A stretch of DNA of 64,000 nt from Datnioides undecimradiatus (GCA_008933995.1 WARS01002753.1:620001-684000); one strand, 5' to 3'. Counted from the stretch's first letter, positions 18,801 through 25,219 are shown. Program-made: numbers and translations. Notes: generated by a model from the sequence alone, not told the origin.

Positions 18801-21558
18801 CCACACACCCCTGTGGAGACATCCCACATTGAAAACACCTGCGTGGATGGATGTTTAGTGTTAAGGAGCTTTAAGATGATGCCTGATGGTTGCGCGTGAA
18901 CGTATCTGATTGGAGATGTGGACGATAGAGGTGATAACTCATAGAAACAAGCCTGAAGCCATACATGGACCTGCTAACCATGCTTTCGCCTGGATGACTG
19001 AGAATCGACACATTAATTCATATTTGTTTACTGTGACGCTTGTTGTTCGTAGACAATGGAAACAGAGCTTCCCGTAAAGCCTAAGGTACTCATTTCATTT
19101 CCACCATCTCTCCACTGGTTGGCTCAATACGAGTAGACGTCTGCTTTTAATGTCATTAGGAGCCAAAGTCATCAGCCTTTAATTAGATTGAGACCAGATT
19201 ACTGGAATTTTGAGTCATTGGAAGATATTATGGCCGCTGATGAATAAGACAACAGTAATACTCAGCTGGATTGATTAAAACCATGAACCAAAACCCATTA
19301 AATTGGGGTTTTAGTGCTCTGCTCTTATTGAGACGTCCAGTGGAGTATCAGCACTCCTTCCCCTCCCAGAGTGACTCCACAGTTTCCTCACATTAACGTC
19401 TGTCGTTCTTGTTTCTCGGGGTCTGATCGGAGTCGTTAAAGGGTCCAGAGGGGAGACAAACATGTACGTGTTTGTAAAGATGTGTTTTCATTTTTCAGAT
19501 TTCACTAATTGAATATTAAAATAAGCTGAATATCAAAATGACTTGTTTTATGAATCTGCTCACTGTTTGTGACATTTACGAGATATTTTTCTAACACTTG
19601 GAAAGTGAAAGCTACTCAAGGTTGCTAATGTAAATCCAAAGATTATGAGACAGTAAGCCACTGAGCACAGTTCAGTATGTGTATGTATGTATGTGTCAGT
19701 CCTGCCTCTCTTTGTGGTAGTGTGGTGTCTTTGTGTAGTTAACTTATGTCTGTTTGTGGTACTTTAATATGTCCCAGTAGTCGATTATTTGTTCCGTTGT
19801 GGTTGATTTGCATCTTTTTGTGCTTGTTTTATCACCTCTTTGTGGCATTTTTGAGTCTCTGGTAGAGTTGTGTCTATTTGTTGTAGTTTTGTATTTTTGT
19901 GGTACATTTGTATTTTTTCGTGGTATTATTGTGTCTCAGCGGGTGTTTAGTTTATTTTTGTGGTTGTTTTGTATCTCTTTGTTGTAGTTTTGTATCTCTT
20001 TGTTGTAAGTTTACAACTCTTTGTTGTAGTTTTATATCTCTTTGTTGTAGTTTTGTATCTCTTTGTTGTAAGTTTACATCTCTTTGTTGTAGTTTCATAT
20101 CTCTTTGTTGTAGTTTTGTATCTCTTTGTTGTAAGTTTACAAGTCTTTGTTGTAGTTTTGTATCTCTGTGGTGCAGTTTTGTATCTCTTTGTTGTACATT
20201 TGCATCTCTTCGTGATACTCTTGCATCTGTTTTTGGTAATTTTGTGAGTATTTGTAGTCGTGTGATTGACATTAGCACAAAAATGTTGACAGTCAGTTTA
20301 AACAGATGTTGTTGGGCCCCTGCGCCTGCTCAGTCATCCATCCATGTCACTGAATCCCTGTAGTTTTTCCTCTTCATGCATGTTATCACAACATCTGGTG
20401 AACATTCATGCTCCTGTGGGAGAACATCAAACCAGTGAATGACGTCATTATAGAAAAATAGCTCAATAGACGAAGGTACACCAGTCAAACCAGGTATGAA
20501 GGTGATAAACGTGTGTTGATTTGATGGATTTCAGCAGAAGAATGAAAACACAAAAGAAGATCACAGCGTGTTCTTGAAATAAAACCCCTTCTCTCCTGTT
20601 TCCAGGCTGTCTGTCCTCCAACTTTCCCCACTCACATGCATGGAAACACTCGTTCTTTGTCTTCTTCTCTCTCACAACGACGCACACACTCACATGTCAA
20701 CAATACATCAATGTACTTTATCTGATTTCTTGCAGAAGAGCCTCAAACTGAAGACAATACCACAGATAAGAAGAAACCAGGTATGAGGTGCAAGCATTTT
20801 TAGAAAGTTTCAGCCGTATTTTCTTTGTCTGTCCATTTTTAATAGGTAGTTAATAGAAAAACAGGGACAGGGAATTAGGAAAGAGACACAGAAGTGGGAA
20901 TAATGTGCAGAATCACAAAATCTTGACATACCTGATTAGAGAACAAGCAAGACAATAAACACAAAACAAAACAACAGCAAAGTCATCTTAAAAAACGGAA
21001 ATCAAATGCAAGGCAAGTTTATTTATATAGCACCATTCAGACATTAAATTAAAAGAAATTAAAAGAAGTCATGTGATTTAAATGAGCTGACCTCAGGAAG
21101 CTTGATCCACAGGTGAGAAGCAGTTTGGTTTTCATCCTGGGAACGCTGAGTAACCCTGTCCCAGTCTGGATGCTCCATGCATTGAGGCCTAAGTCCATTT
21201 AGCGCTTTATACAAGTAGCTTTTCTGTATCTTGTTTACACTGAAATCCTTTAATTGCTGCTCTGGTTCATTAATATATGAGAAAGTGTTTACAACCTCTG
21301 AACAAACCTGTTTTTTGAGGTCATTCCTTCATCTGCATATGTTCATTTTATGTGAAACCACCCTGTTTTTCAATCATCTATCCACCCCACGCTGCTGTCC
21401 CCACAGGTCAGAGATACTTCCAGTGCATCTACGTCCCCGGTAAAAACGCGCAGTACCCGTTGCGACCTTTCACCCCAGCCATGTCCCCCACCATGATGTC
21501 CCCTGCACTCCGGTCCATGCTGGAGCAGCAGAGAGCAGCGAGGATGTCAGGGCAATAG
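660..21558 (+). CDS. trdn: Triadin gene (trdn), 31 coding exons, 5' end missing
   Basis: Triadin is a single-pass protein of the junctional sarcoplasmic reticulum. It binds calsequestrin in the lumen and the ryanodine receptor, and shapes calcium release in muscle. Identification rests on four matches to human triadin: the Thr-run and VID.KNG start of the second exon followed by FSSP.AW and one membrane helix; the KIGSDP motif just after it; the NVT sequon followed by EKPAR; and the last exon with FQC and PFTP. All exon junctions placed are phase 1, as expected for this gene. The listed exons total 4004 bp, about 1334 residues. Of these, 587 come from one acidic exon, so the rest (about 747) is close to the human length of 729. 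Exon 1 is not seen and probably lies upstream of the window. Small exons were predicted from splice signals and reading frame only, so some may be alternative. Confidence 0.95.
1954..2004 (+). CDS. trdn: Possible alternative or cryptic trdn exon
   Basis: A long pyrimidine tract and CACAG precede a 51-bp segment that is open in the triadin phase (starts AVLKLSLLIEA) and ends before a poor donor, CCAG|GTCGTC. If the donor is ignored, the frame stays open to a TGA at about 2116 and gives a short basic tail, as a short-isoform terminal exon would. Human triadin has no counterpart at this place that I know of. Phase and openness can arise by chance, so this is only a candidate. Confidence 0.15.
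2418..2506. mobile_element. Short inverted-repeat element (MITE-like), copy 1
   Basis: The ends are 23-nt inverted repeats (2418-2440 and 2484-2506) that match at 21 positions and begin TTTAAAGGTTC. The 43-bp interior has no coding capacity. The ends resemble those of the larger element at 31575-31902, which suggests one non-autonomous DNA transposon family with this copy internally deleted. Confidence 0.6.
3488..3613 (+). CDS. trdn: trdn coding exon 3: juxtamembrane luminal region
   Basis: 126 bp, phase 1-1. The acceptor is CCAACAG and the donor G|GTACAG. It encodes LSKIGSDPMKVVNDVVEESS and ends in an acidic EDDE. Human triadin has the same block just inside the SR lumen (IAKIGSDPLKLVRDAMEE). 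This is a strong homology match. The acidic end in human (a short Asp/Glu run) is the place where this fish gene has inserted far more acidic sequence downstream. Confidence 0.95.
4397..4423 (+). CDS. trdn: trdn coding exon 4 (27-bp microexon, predicted)
   Basis: A long pyrimidine tract and GTAG precede 27 bp that read NLYAVRKK in the triadin phase. The segment ends AAAAAG|GTTTGT, the same Lys-Lys-Gly junction as most later triadin exons. There are no stops. Only splice signals, frame and the recurrent end motif support it. Confidence 0.6.
4816..4884 (+). CDS. trdn: trdn coding exon 5: Glu run and Lys tail (predicted)
   Basis: 69 bp, phase 1-1. It encodes SRWLEVEE, a run of Glu, then VEVKIKKAK, and ends AAAG|GTATTT. 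The acceptor (CTCAAAG) has a weak pyrimidine tract, so the exact start is less sure than the end. The acidic-then-basic composition fits its position just after the membrane-proximal exon. Confidence 0.55.
5231..5257 (+). CDS. trdn: trdn coding exon 6 (27-bp microexon, predicted)
   Basis: A good acceptor (pyrimidine tract, TTGCAG) and donor (AAAG|GTCTGT) bound 27 bp that read EFLPSRSK in the triadin phase. It has the same length and phase as exon 4. The donor is less ideal at position +3. Confidence 0.55.
5836..7596 (+). CDS. trdn: trdn coding exon 7: giant acidic exon, 587 codons
   Basis: 1761 bp in one open reading frame. A run of T plus TGCAG marks the acceptor and GCAG|GTAGAG the donor, phase 1-1, so it is included or skipped without changing the frame. 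After a short lead (KTKPPAIEVVEE) the first part is dominated by Glu, with a repeat of Glu runs broken by Tyr pairs at about 5986-6085. Later parts shift to Asp mixed with Ser/Thr in acidic contexts that resemble casein kinase 2 sites, plus two LPP.P motifs (around 6860 and 6930). By eye roughly two thirds of residues are Asp or Glu. The likely role is low-affinity, high-capacity calcium binding in the SR lumen; this is inference from composition and location. I know of no human triadin exon like it. Serine- and arginine-rich frames over the same bases are shadows of the GAG/GAT codons. Confidence 0.85.
7645..8468. repeat. Tandem duplication of about 0.4 kb in trdn intron 7
   Basis: Two AT-rich copies lie head to tail. 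Copy 1 is about 7645-8080 and copy 2 about 8081-8468. Both begin with the segment ATTGGCTGGCAGCC, then share CATTCAAATTAAC, a block around 'taaagcagtaatacaa', and an end with 'tcatatatatttcatttattcat'-type sequence. The copies have diverged by substitutions and small indels. Confidence 0.8.
8567..8689 (+). CDS. trdn: trdn coding exon 8: Ala-rich then acidic
   Basis: 123 bp, 41 codons, phase 1-1. The acceptor is TGTTTCAG and the donor GCTG|GTGAGA. The sequence begins AATAAAFTVQEVAAAPEGD and continues as a mixed Asp/Glu/Ala stretch. It continues the acidic luminal region started by exon 7. Confidence 0.85.
8690..10703 (+). other. trdn: trdn intron 8 with a promoter-like CpG-richer patch
   Basis: A 2.0-kb intron. 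Up to about 9900 it is plain AT-rich sequence. From about 10200 to 10640 CpG frequency rises and promoter-type motifs appear on the minus strand (listed separately). Short open frames on the minus strand (9711-10167) look like no protein family that I recognise. Confidence 0.6.
10360..10590 (-). promoter_or_regulatory. Possible antisense promoter and first exon inside trdn
   Basis: Read on the minus strand, an ETS-type CCGGAAGTGA site (plus 10423-10432) is followed by a GC-rich stretch and then AAAGTTGAG|GTAAGAAA, a near-perfect splice donor at about 10366. On the plus strand a YY1-like ATGGCGGCAAG lies at 10558-10568 and begins a seven-codon frame. Such clusters are usual at housekeeping promoters. 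No downstream antisense exon was recognised, so this may instead be a fragment of a retroposed or transposed sequence. Confidence 0.3.
10704..10910 (+). CDS. trdn: trdn coding exon 9: acidic, with Lys clusters
   Basis: 207 bp, 69 codons, phase 1-1. The acceptor is CACCCTCAG and the donor GCAG|GTGAGA. It begins VISPPAALDEDEDEGGD and moves to a charged region with LKKTVDEPEDKKEDYDED, then VIKPVPEPEGEAPKAEHA. It is the transition from the acidic block to the KEKE-type exons. Confidence 0.9.
11000..11062 (+). CDS. trdn: trdn coding exon 10: Cys-Pro-Cys exon
   Basis: 63 bp, 21 codons, phase 1-1. The acceptor is TGATTTCAG and the donor AAAAAG|GTTTGT. It encodes VCPCMSSTKAKESVTKTTDK plus Lys. The two Cys, separated by one residue, are in the SR lumen and could form or exchange disulfides. 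Human triadin oligomerises through luminal Cys, but at other sites. Confidence 0.85.
11697..11735 (+). CDS. trdn: trdn coding exon 11: basic
   Basis: 39 bp, phase 1-1, acceptor CTTTCAG, donor AAAAG|GTACAG. It encodes DAPRRVSAVRRKK. It is a short positively charged exon of the triadin luminal tail. Confidence 0.8.
11892..11933 (+). CDS. trdn: trdn coding exon 12
   Basis: 42 bp, phase 1-1. A T-rich tract and TTAAG form the acceptor and AAAG|GTAACA the donor. It encodes EHEAVTMDEKPKRK. Confidence 0.8.
12037..12105 (+). CDS. trdn: trdn coding exon 13: Arg/Ile-rich (predicted)
   Basis: 69 bp, 23 codons, phase 1-1. The acceptor is TTATGCAG and the donor AGAG|GTAAAA. It encodes ALPRISGLGPKIRRIRRIP and continues TILR. 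The alternation of Ile and Arg is unlike the Lys/Ala/Glu exons around it, so either this is a distinctive binding segment or the exon is used only in some isoforms. The splice signals are good. Confidence 0.65.
12342..12377 (+). CDS. trdn: trdn coding exon 14
   Basis: 36 bp, phase 1-1. It encodes AKTAEKTKTSKP, a typical Lys/Ala/Thr triadin repeat. The donor (CCAG|GTACGT) is good. The acceptor (GATAAAAAG) is A-rich just before the AG, with its pyrimidine tract about 15 bases further upstream. Confidence 0.75.
12437..12595. repeat. Degenerate teleost dispersed repeat
   Basis: The block has the form of a very common fish repeat: 'tttatttatgtagctcagta', a block of 'atcacagattac', and later 'aggaagagcaac'. 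It is decayed and assigned from memory of that consensus, without a database match. Confidence 0.4.
12660..12707 (+). CDS. trdn: trdn coding exon 15: KEKE-type
   Basis: 48 bp, 16 codons, phase 1-1. The acceptor is CTTTTACAG and the donor AGAAG|GTATTA. It encodes ETETKKQEEVTQSEQE, mixed Lys/Glu like the calsequestrin-binding KEKE segments of triadin. Confidence 0.85.
12708..13277 (+). other. trdn: trdn intron 15, AT-rich
   Basis: 570 bp of AT-rich sequence with many short TA-rich and poly-A/T runs. No exon or repeat family was recognised. Confidence 0.6.
13278..13331 (+). CDS. trdn: trdn coding exon 16: Cys/Pro-rich
   Basis: 54 bp, 18 codons, phase 1-1. The acceptor is GCATTTCAG and the donor ACG|GTAAGT. 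It encodes VGPCRPAPVYCPSPPGWY. The position, one Cys followed by a Pro-rich region, resembles the human segment with YAFCRYM followed by IPPPLP. Here there are two Cys. Confidence 0.85.
13469..13516 (+). CDS. trdn: trdn coding exon 17
   Basis: 48 bp, phase 1-1. The acceptor is TGTTCTAG and the donor TCAG|GTATGT. It encodes VHHVVTDNPYPPPTMS. It opens the Pro-rich region continued by the next exon. Confidence 0.85.
13609..13872 (+). CDS. trdn: trdn coding exon 18: Pro/Gln-rich, with two possible donors
   Basis: 264 bp, 88 codons, phase 1-1. The acceptor is CTGCTTCAG. It encodes a low-complexity stretch with LYQQQLLQPLYAQYQPYQPP and repeated QP, VQP and PA units, then ATEQEAPSQPE. The human protein has a shorter Pro-rich segment (PAIPPPLPTE) at the equivalent place. 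Two donors lie 12 bp apart, AGG|GTGAGG (exon end 13860) and AAAG|GTAAAA (exon end 13872). Both keep phase 1, so four residues may be optional. Confidence 0.9.
14118..14165 (+). CDS. trdn: trdn coding exon 19
   Basis: 48 bp, phase 1-1. The acceptor is TCTCTGAAAG and the donor AAAG|GTACAA. It encodes EPETVEEEVKAASTKK. It starts a run of exons that all end in Lys-Lys or Glu-Lys before the split Gly codon. Confidence 0.9.
14249..14287 (+). CDS. trdn: trdn coding exon 20
   Basis: 39 bp, phase 1-1. The acceptor is TTTTCCAG and the donor AAAAG|GTACTG. It encodes AAKTKTKADDSEK. Confidence 0.9.
14465..14497 (+). CDS. trdn: trdn coding exon 21
   Basis: 33 bp, phase 1-1. The acceptor is TCCCCTCAG and the donor GAAAG|GTAATT. 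It encodes ESAAGKEKTKK, a KEKE-type unit. Confidence 0.85.
14653..14691 (+). CDS. trdn: trdn coding exon 22
   Basis: 39 bp, phase 1-1. The acceptor is AATTCCAG and the donor AAAAG|GTGAGT. It encodes GDAVSKDKTKAKK. Confidence 0.85.
14764..14814 (+). CDS. trdn: trdn coding exon 23
   Basis: 51 bp, phase 1-1. The acceptor is GTGTTACAG and the donor AAAAG|GTAATG. It encodes EPTAREKPKRPAVAKK. Confidence 0.9.
14815..15638 (+). other. trdn: trdn intron 23, largely made of a degenerate tandem repeat
   Basis: 824 bp. No coding exon was recognised. Most of it is covered by the degenerate tandem repeat listed separately. Confidence 0.7.
14985..15520. repeat. Degenerate tandem repeat, four copies
   Basis: The phrase 'gcagtgtgtctctatgatcc' or a close variant occurs at about 15018, 15162, 15276 and 15443, each preceded by a form of 'agaatactacaggcag' and followed by a 'tcatgacgtc...ctacatgttg' block in the better copies. 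Spacing varies from about 111 to 168 bp because the copies carry deletions. Confidence 0.75.
15639..15686 (+). CDS. trdn: trdn coding exon 24
   Basis: 48 bp, phase 1-1. The acceptor is TTTTAACAG and the donor GAAAG|GTAACA. It encodes EPAVQEKTKSAAAAKK. It is similar in length and layout to exons 23, 25 and 26, which suggests tandem exon duplication. Confidence 0.9.
15852..15899 (+). CDS. trdn: trdn coding exon 25
   Basis: 48 bp, phase 1-1. The acceptor is ACACCAG and the donor ACAG|GTGATT. It encodes EPAAVRQKRKSASEKT, a near relative of exon 24 (EPAV followed by basic residues and Ser/Ala). Confidence 0.85.
16003..16050 (+). CDS. trdn: trdn coding exon 26
   Basis: 48 bp, phase 1-1. The acceptor is CTTCTCAG and the donor GAAAG|GTAAAA. 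It encodes EASPAKSKAKASAAKK. Confidence 0.9.
16160..16282 (+). CDS. trdn: trdn coding exon 27: carries the NVT glycosylation sequon
   Basis: 123 bp, 41 codons, phase 1-1. The acceptor is GTCTCGATCCAG and the donor GCAG|GTAACA. It encodes DLAPEPRPQPIRLRMRAETM, then RGANVTSQAKQEKPARPSSE. The NVT sequon followed shortly by EKPAR matches human triadin (NVTKAEKPARVS), where this Asn is the known luminal N-glycosylation site. That match supports the exon strongly. The exact 5' boundary is less certain because the pyrimidine tract is short. Confidence 0.82.
16331..16850. mobile_element. Decayed non-autonomous DNA transposon (fish family), copy 1
   Basis: Non-coding A/G-rich segment that starts 'tgtcacgcgtgcgcaaac', continues with 'gggacccatatgcagacac', and ends with 'aataaaacagaaag'. 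These phrases recur in the elements at 17050-17293 and 43702-44332. The resemblance to a hAT-like fish repeat is from memory, so the superfamily is uncertain. ORFs over it are chance. Confidence 0.4.
16892..16927 (+). CDS. trdn: trdn coding exon 28
   Basis: 36 bp, phase 1-1. A long pyrimidine tract and TTTTCAG form the acceptor and AAAA|GTAAGT the donor. It encodes AKTKPKLLAEKK. Its last base is A, not G, so the split codon becomes Ser with the next exon. Confidence 0.8.
17050..17293. mobile_element. Fragment of the same decayed DNA transposon family
   Basis: The 3' part ('ttcaaaataaaacaggaag' at about 17215, ending 'catgacac' at 17293) is nearly the same as the segment ending at 44096 ('ttcaaaataaaacaaggaag', 'catgacac'). 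It has no coding capacity. Confidence 0.4.
17294..17942 (+). other. trdn: trdn intron 28 (3' part)
   Basis: No exon or repeat family was recognised in this 650-bp part of the intron between the transposon fragment and exon 29. Confidence 0.5.
17943..17987 (+). CDS. trdn: trdn coding exon 29
   Basis: 45 bp, phase 1-1. The acceptor is CTCCTCGCAG and the donor TCAAG|GTATGG. It encodes SKAEKAEKKSVKEAQ, a KEKE-type unit. Confidence 0.8.
18080..18106 (+). CDS. trdn: trdn coding exon 30 (27-bp microexon, predicted)
   Basis: 27 bp, phase 1-1. The acceptor is CACATTTCAG and the donor ACTA|GTGAGT, a strong donor core. It encodes DKEKQPAQT. Confidence 0.7.
19053..19073 (+). CDS. trdn: Doubtful trdn exon candidate
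   Basis: An acceptor (TTGTTCGTAG) is followed by a Lys/Pro-looking segment, but in the triadin phase it meets a TAA after ten codons. Only a 21-bp exon ending at a weak donor (TCCC|GTAAAG) keeps the frame. Another frame reads ETELPVKPK but would need a different phase. It could be an alternative terminal exon or chance. Confidence 0.2.
19700..20260. repeat. 21-bp minisatellite, T/G-rich
   Basis: About 0.55 kb built from a unit close to 'tctttgttgtagttttgtat' plus one base. Copies are most regular from 19970 to 20200 and more diverged on both sides. Because the unit is a multiple of three, open frames with seven-residue repeats appear on both strands. They are not taken as genes. Confidence 0.9.
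20736..20780 (+). CDS. trdn: trdn coding exon 31
   Basis: 45 bp, phase 1-1. The acceptor is TTTCTTGCAG and the donor CCAG|GTATGA. After the split codon it encodes EPQTEDNTTDKKKP. NTT is a potential N-glycosylation sequon. The exon leads into the conserved C-terminal exon. Confidence 0.85.
21003..21230. repeat. Degenerate teleost dispersed repeat
   Basis: It starts with 'ggcaagtttatttatatagc', a phrase that I recognise as the beginning of a common fish repeat, and ends with 'cgctttatacaagtag'. It lies in the last trdn intron and has no coding capacity. Confidence 0.4.
21407..21558 (+). CDS. trdn: trdn last coding exon: conserved C-terminus
   Basis: 152 bp including the TAG stop. The acceptor is TCCCCACAG. 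It encodes GQRYFQCIYVPGKNAQYPLR, then PFTPAMSP and a Met/Ser/Pro tail ending RAARMSGQ. Human triadin ends with the same order (FFQCVYLDGYNGY, FPFTPADRP). The Cys in FQC corresponds to a human luminal Cys implicated in oligomer formation. Confidence 0.97.
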
Positions 21559-21945
21559 GACGACCTGAAACTCTCAGCTCGTATCTGACCTGAACGCACC
21601 ACCTCTCCCAGTCCAGCAGGGGGAGGTGTTTTGAATCTGTGAAGTCCTTAAATTCTGAGGAAACGCACAGACAGATAAGAGCGGACAGAACTGCTTCGGC
21701 TTTAATTCATTCACGTTTTGTTTTTTTTCTCTCTCCATGTGGTCGAGCTCCTGGGGTTTCTGTCCATAGTTCCCTTTTCCCTCTCAGCTGCTGCTTCACT
21801 TGCTGTCACTGCCACTCCTTGCTTGTGTCTCATGTGAAAACCATCAACATCCAAACAAGGAAGCGTTTGTTTGAATATAATATTCTAATGTACATAATGC
21901 TCATATTTGTAATTTAGGCTGAAATAAACATAAACACCTCTGTTT
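21559..21945 (+). other. trdn: trdn 3' untranslated region
   Basis: About 390 bp between the stop codon and the expected cleavage point. The open frame at 21639-21917 is not supported as a gene. Confidence 0.7.
21923..21928 (+). terminator. trdn: Polyadenylation signal AATAAA of trdn
   Basis: AATAAA lies 365 bp after the stop codon. A TG/T-rich stretch (GTTTGGCATGTTGTTTTT) begins about 15 bp further on, as expected for a downstream cleavage element. Confidence 0.75.
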
Positions 21946-24527
21946 GGCATGTTGTTTTTCAGTTTACTTTTGCAGCTCTGTTTAATATACGCTTTCTTTT
22001 TAATTCAAAATTTTTACTTTAAAGCACTGACAAAGCATTTATGCACAGTTAGAAACACAAGAAGAGGAAAATAGTTTAATAAATACAACACTCATTAACT
22101 TTTTTGAGTATTTTGCATTTGTATTTTTAGGAAATTATGAAAAATTGAGCAAAAACAAACTTGTTCTGGATTTAAATGCTGACTTGAATAGACATGTTGC
22201 ACATTTCACATCGTTTTATCTTTGAGATTTAAATCCTGAGTTGAAACTGAAGAATGCAAACGTTGACAACTTGCATCAACTTTTATTTTTTAAATCATAG
22301 CTTTAAATCAACCTCGTCCTTTGTACCGTAACGAGACCAGTTTTGCTTCGCTGCTTTGCTGCGCCTGCAACAGATTAGCATGCAAATATTAACGGTGGGG
22401 GGAGGGGGTCAAATCCCAGGAGCTCCCACAGTTGATCCAAGCAGCCTCCCTGTCTCCGATCATGAGTGTTAACATCCATCAGCCTCATCAACATGTTACA
22501 TGATAAATAATGATGGGACATTGTCGAATATCAAGCATAAGTCATTTAAATGAAGCGACACAAGACGAACTTTGACATGTTAAATGTAATAACAGGATGT
22601 TTTTTCATTTTAAGGCACTGATGTTTCATTTTAACGTCTGCTTTAAGGAGAAATTGGTCATTTAAAAGTGTCCTTAACGTTCAACAAAGCAAAACAAGAG
22701 CCTGAAGTTACAGTTTACTGTATATGGTCCCCTCATCTAATACTTGAATACTGTAATGTAATGTAACACTTTACACTTTACAATAGGCCTTTTGTTTCTG
22801 TCTCCTATGTGAGTATTTAAACCTCAATGGTCCTTTAAGATGAGTCAGCTTTGCTCTTATGAATGAATGTTTGATCACGAAGGATCTCAAACTCTTTAAA
22901 ATACAGCTGACTTTAACTTTGCATGTTCAGAGACAGGAAGTCTGCACAGGACAACTTTGATGTGACCAACCAATGAGACGCTGTGATGTCTGTATTGCAG
23001 TGGATAAATGTCATTTTTATCGTGTTAATCACCGGCTTTCTTATTAAGCCTGATACATTGTCATATTTTTCATTTACCTCACTGGCTCTGGCTTCGCGTC
23101 GGAGCATTATGGGCGAGTTGCTGTTGTCTTACTGACTGAAAACCTTGACTGAAAAGAACCAATAGCAGGTTTTTAACTCCAGGCTCAGTCAGGATGGGGT
23201 AAGACCCACATCAGTCCAAGTGCCTGCTGTAGTGTTCGGCACTTTGTTCGCACTTCCTAAACACTTGATGACCCGCAAAGTGTCCTAATGTTAATCCCTA
23301 TTTGTTAAAGTTCAGTTTTACCTTTGAGTTACATGGTAACGCTGGGTAAAGCACCAGTACTGTTGTCCAAAACCACAGCTGCCACAGGACGTCTGCCAGC
23401 AGCGCATGATGTCCTGTATTTACATTTACTGATAGGCGACGACCTCTAGTGGCTGTCGCAGCTATGACGGGAGCAAAGGAGGAAGTCAGGCAACAAGTGA
23501 CTTTACTTTAAGTTATGTGACGTAATCAATGCATGAAATTTAAGTACTAATGTACTTACTGTAAACCAAACTTGATCTTTTACCCAACCAAGCGGTTTTA
23601 GTGCCTAAACTTCACCAAAGTGTGACCATTTCACAACGCTAACCATGTGTTTGTCTGGTACATCTGTCACTGGTTATGTCCGATGGTCATTCATTCGTTT
23701 TGGGACTCACCGACCACTGAAACAGAGCAGCCTCCGTGCCTTTACTAGTCATTGTTTTGCAGGTCTGTTCATATCTTTAAAGGAGTGGATGTAAAAATCT
23801 GAAAATCTTCCATCAAAATACCAAAAAGTTTGCACCTGACCTGCAGCTGTGTGACAAAATCGCTGAGATCTGGAGTCCCTGTGCAGTTCGGCATGAGTCT
23901 GACTCTGCTACCACTGAGCAGCTAGCCACTAGAGAGTTTATGATTGGCTGTTTGGGGCCAATCAACAAACGAATGGAAATTTGCTTTAACCTTTACTTAA
24001 AATCACCGGTGGGAATCTGGGTAAGAACCAGAGCAACAGGATGTCCAATCAAATCTCGGGTAGCTTTTTTAGCTGTTAGCATACTTATCATGTCCGAGGC
24101 TCGATGTAAACTCTGGGTTAATGAGTCCAAGTGTGACATGAGGTTAAACTCGCCGTGGGCTTTTTTCTGTCGTCCTGCAGGGTTTTGAGTCAACACACCT
24201 GAGAAATGAGAAGTGTGAGGAGTCCTCATGTTTCATTGGCCAAATGAGCTCTGACGAGCCTTTACAGCAGCAGCCCACTGAGTGTGTGCCGGTGTTTCGG
24301 TGGCATTTAAAACGACACCTGGCGTCAGTGTAAAACCTTTTGTTTGTGGATGAATTTCGTCCAACATGAATCTTATTCCAGCTGCTCTGTGCTGTCTGAA
24401 GGGCCTGAATGAACGATGTTAGACAGTAATCACAGCATACAGCTGGAGCTGTGTGCCTTAATTATGCTTTAAATCTTTCCTAATCTAATCTAATCTCACT
24501 TGACTATGTACAAGCTTTCACAAACAT
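21946..24527. other. Intergenic, no gene recognised
   Basis: 2.6 kb without a credible exon. It includes a G-rich patch (GGTGGGGGGAGGGGG, 22395-22409). At about 23390-23670 there is sequence reminiscent of a common fish repeat ('gcctaaacttcaccaaagtg'). Confidence 0.5.
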
Positions 24528-25219
24528 GAGGTGTGATCAAAAATGGTCAAAAACCATGACGTGATTTGCATGTGACTGTGACTTTCTGTGATAACATCAA
24601 CTCCCAGCGCGCCTGCCAGTCTTCGACCTCTGCCTTGAAGTCCTGTTTACGCAGCAACTGAAGGACCACTGTGTCAAAACGGTGACACTTCAGCTTGAAT
24701 TGCATTTTGGGGAATGAGGAGAAGTCACAGGAAAGCCAAATCTGGCTAATAGATTTATTGAGGAACGACGGTTGTGTTGATGTAGCCAAATAACTTGTGC
24801 ATTCAAGCCAATTGTGCCGAATTTCCCTGTTTAGGTGCCTCAGAGTGGTGCAGCAGAGCTTTGCATGGACAGCCTGACCCTTGAGGACAAATTCAAGCTG
24901 CACAAACCCATGAATGTCAAAATAACCCAACGAGTACAATCATGGTTGCGCTTGACGCGCTTACTTTGGTCTTGGAGATTGTGGGTTCTTCTAGCACAAT
25001 TGAAGCTGTTTGTTCAAAGCTGTAGACCAAACTCTCGTCGTCTGGACTTAAAGTTTGGGTTCCACACAGATTTAAGTGTTTGTGGTCTATTGTAAGTGAT
25101 GTTGGTAGCACAGCGTAATGCTTAATACTAAGTAATGCATGACAGTTACTGCATGCACCAGGTGAATGCAATTGTGCTACATTCATCTGAAACAACTCAA
25201 AACTTTTTGATTGCACCTC
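24528..25219 (-). pseudogene. Decayed, internally deleted mariner transposon
   Basis: The ends are inverted repeats: GAGGTGTGATCAAAAA at 24528-24543 and the complement of GAGGTGCAATCAAAAA at the other end. A TA lies outside the right end. The minus strand between them encodes remnants of a mariner transposase in two frames. One (ending near 24917) has DDESLVYSFE, which resembles the DETWVYGYD region. The other (24547-24939) has YFDIHGFVQLEFVLKGQ, then SCDFSSFPKMQFKL, corresponding to the FFDI.G and CDFFLFPKLK blocks. The DNA-binding N-terminal domain is missing, the catalytic block around HHDNAPAH is lost, and there is a frameshift near 24930. It is inactive. Confidence 0.85.

Larger units (their letters stand above)
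18107..20735 (+). other. trdn: trdn intron 30
   Basis: A 2.6-kb intron. It holds one doubtful exon candidate at 19053-19073 and a 21-bp minisatellite at about 19700-20260 (both listed). Nothing else was recognised. Confidence 0.6.

Noticed and set aside
19899-20363. 154-residue Cys/Leu/Ser repeat frame, and its antisense LQQRDTK repeat
   Set aside because: Both come from the 21-bp minisatellite, whose unit is a multiple of three. It lies in an intron and resembles no protein family.
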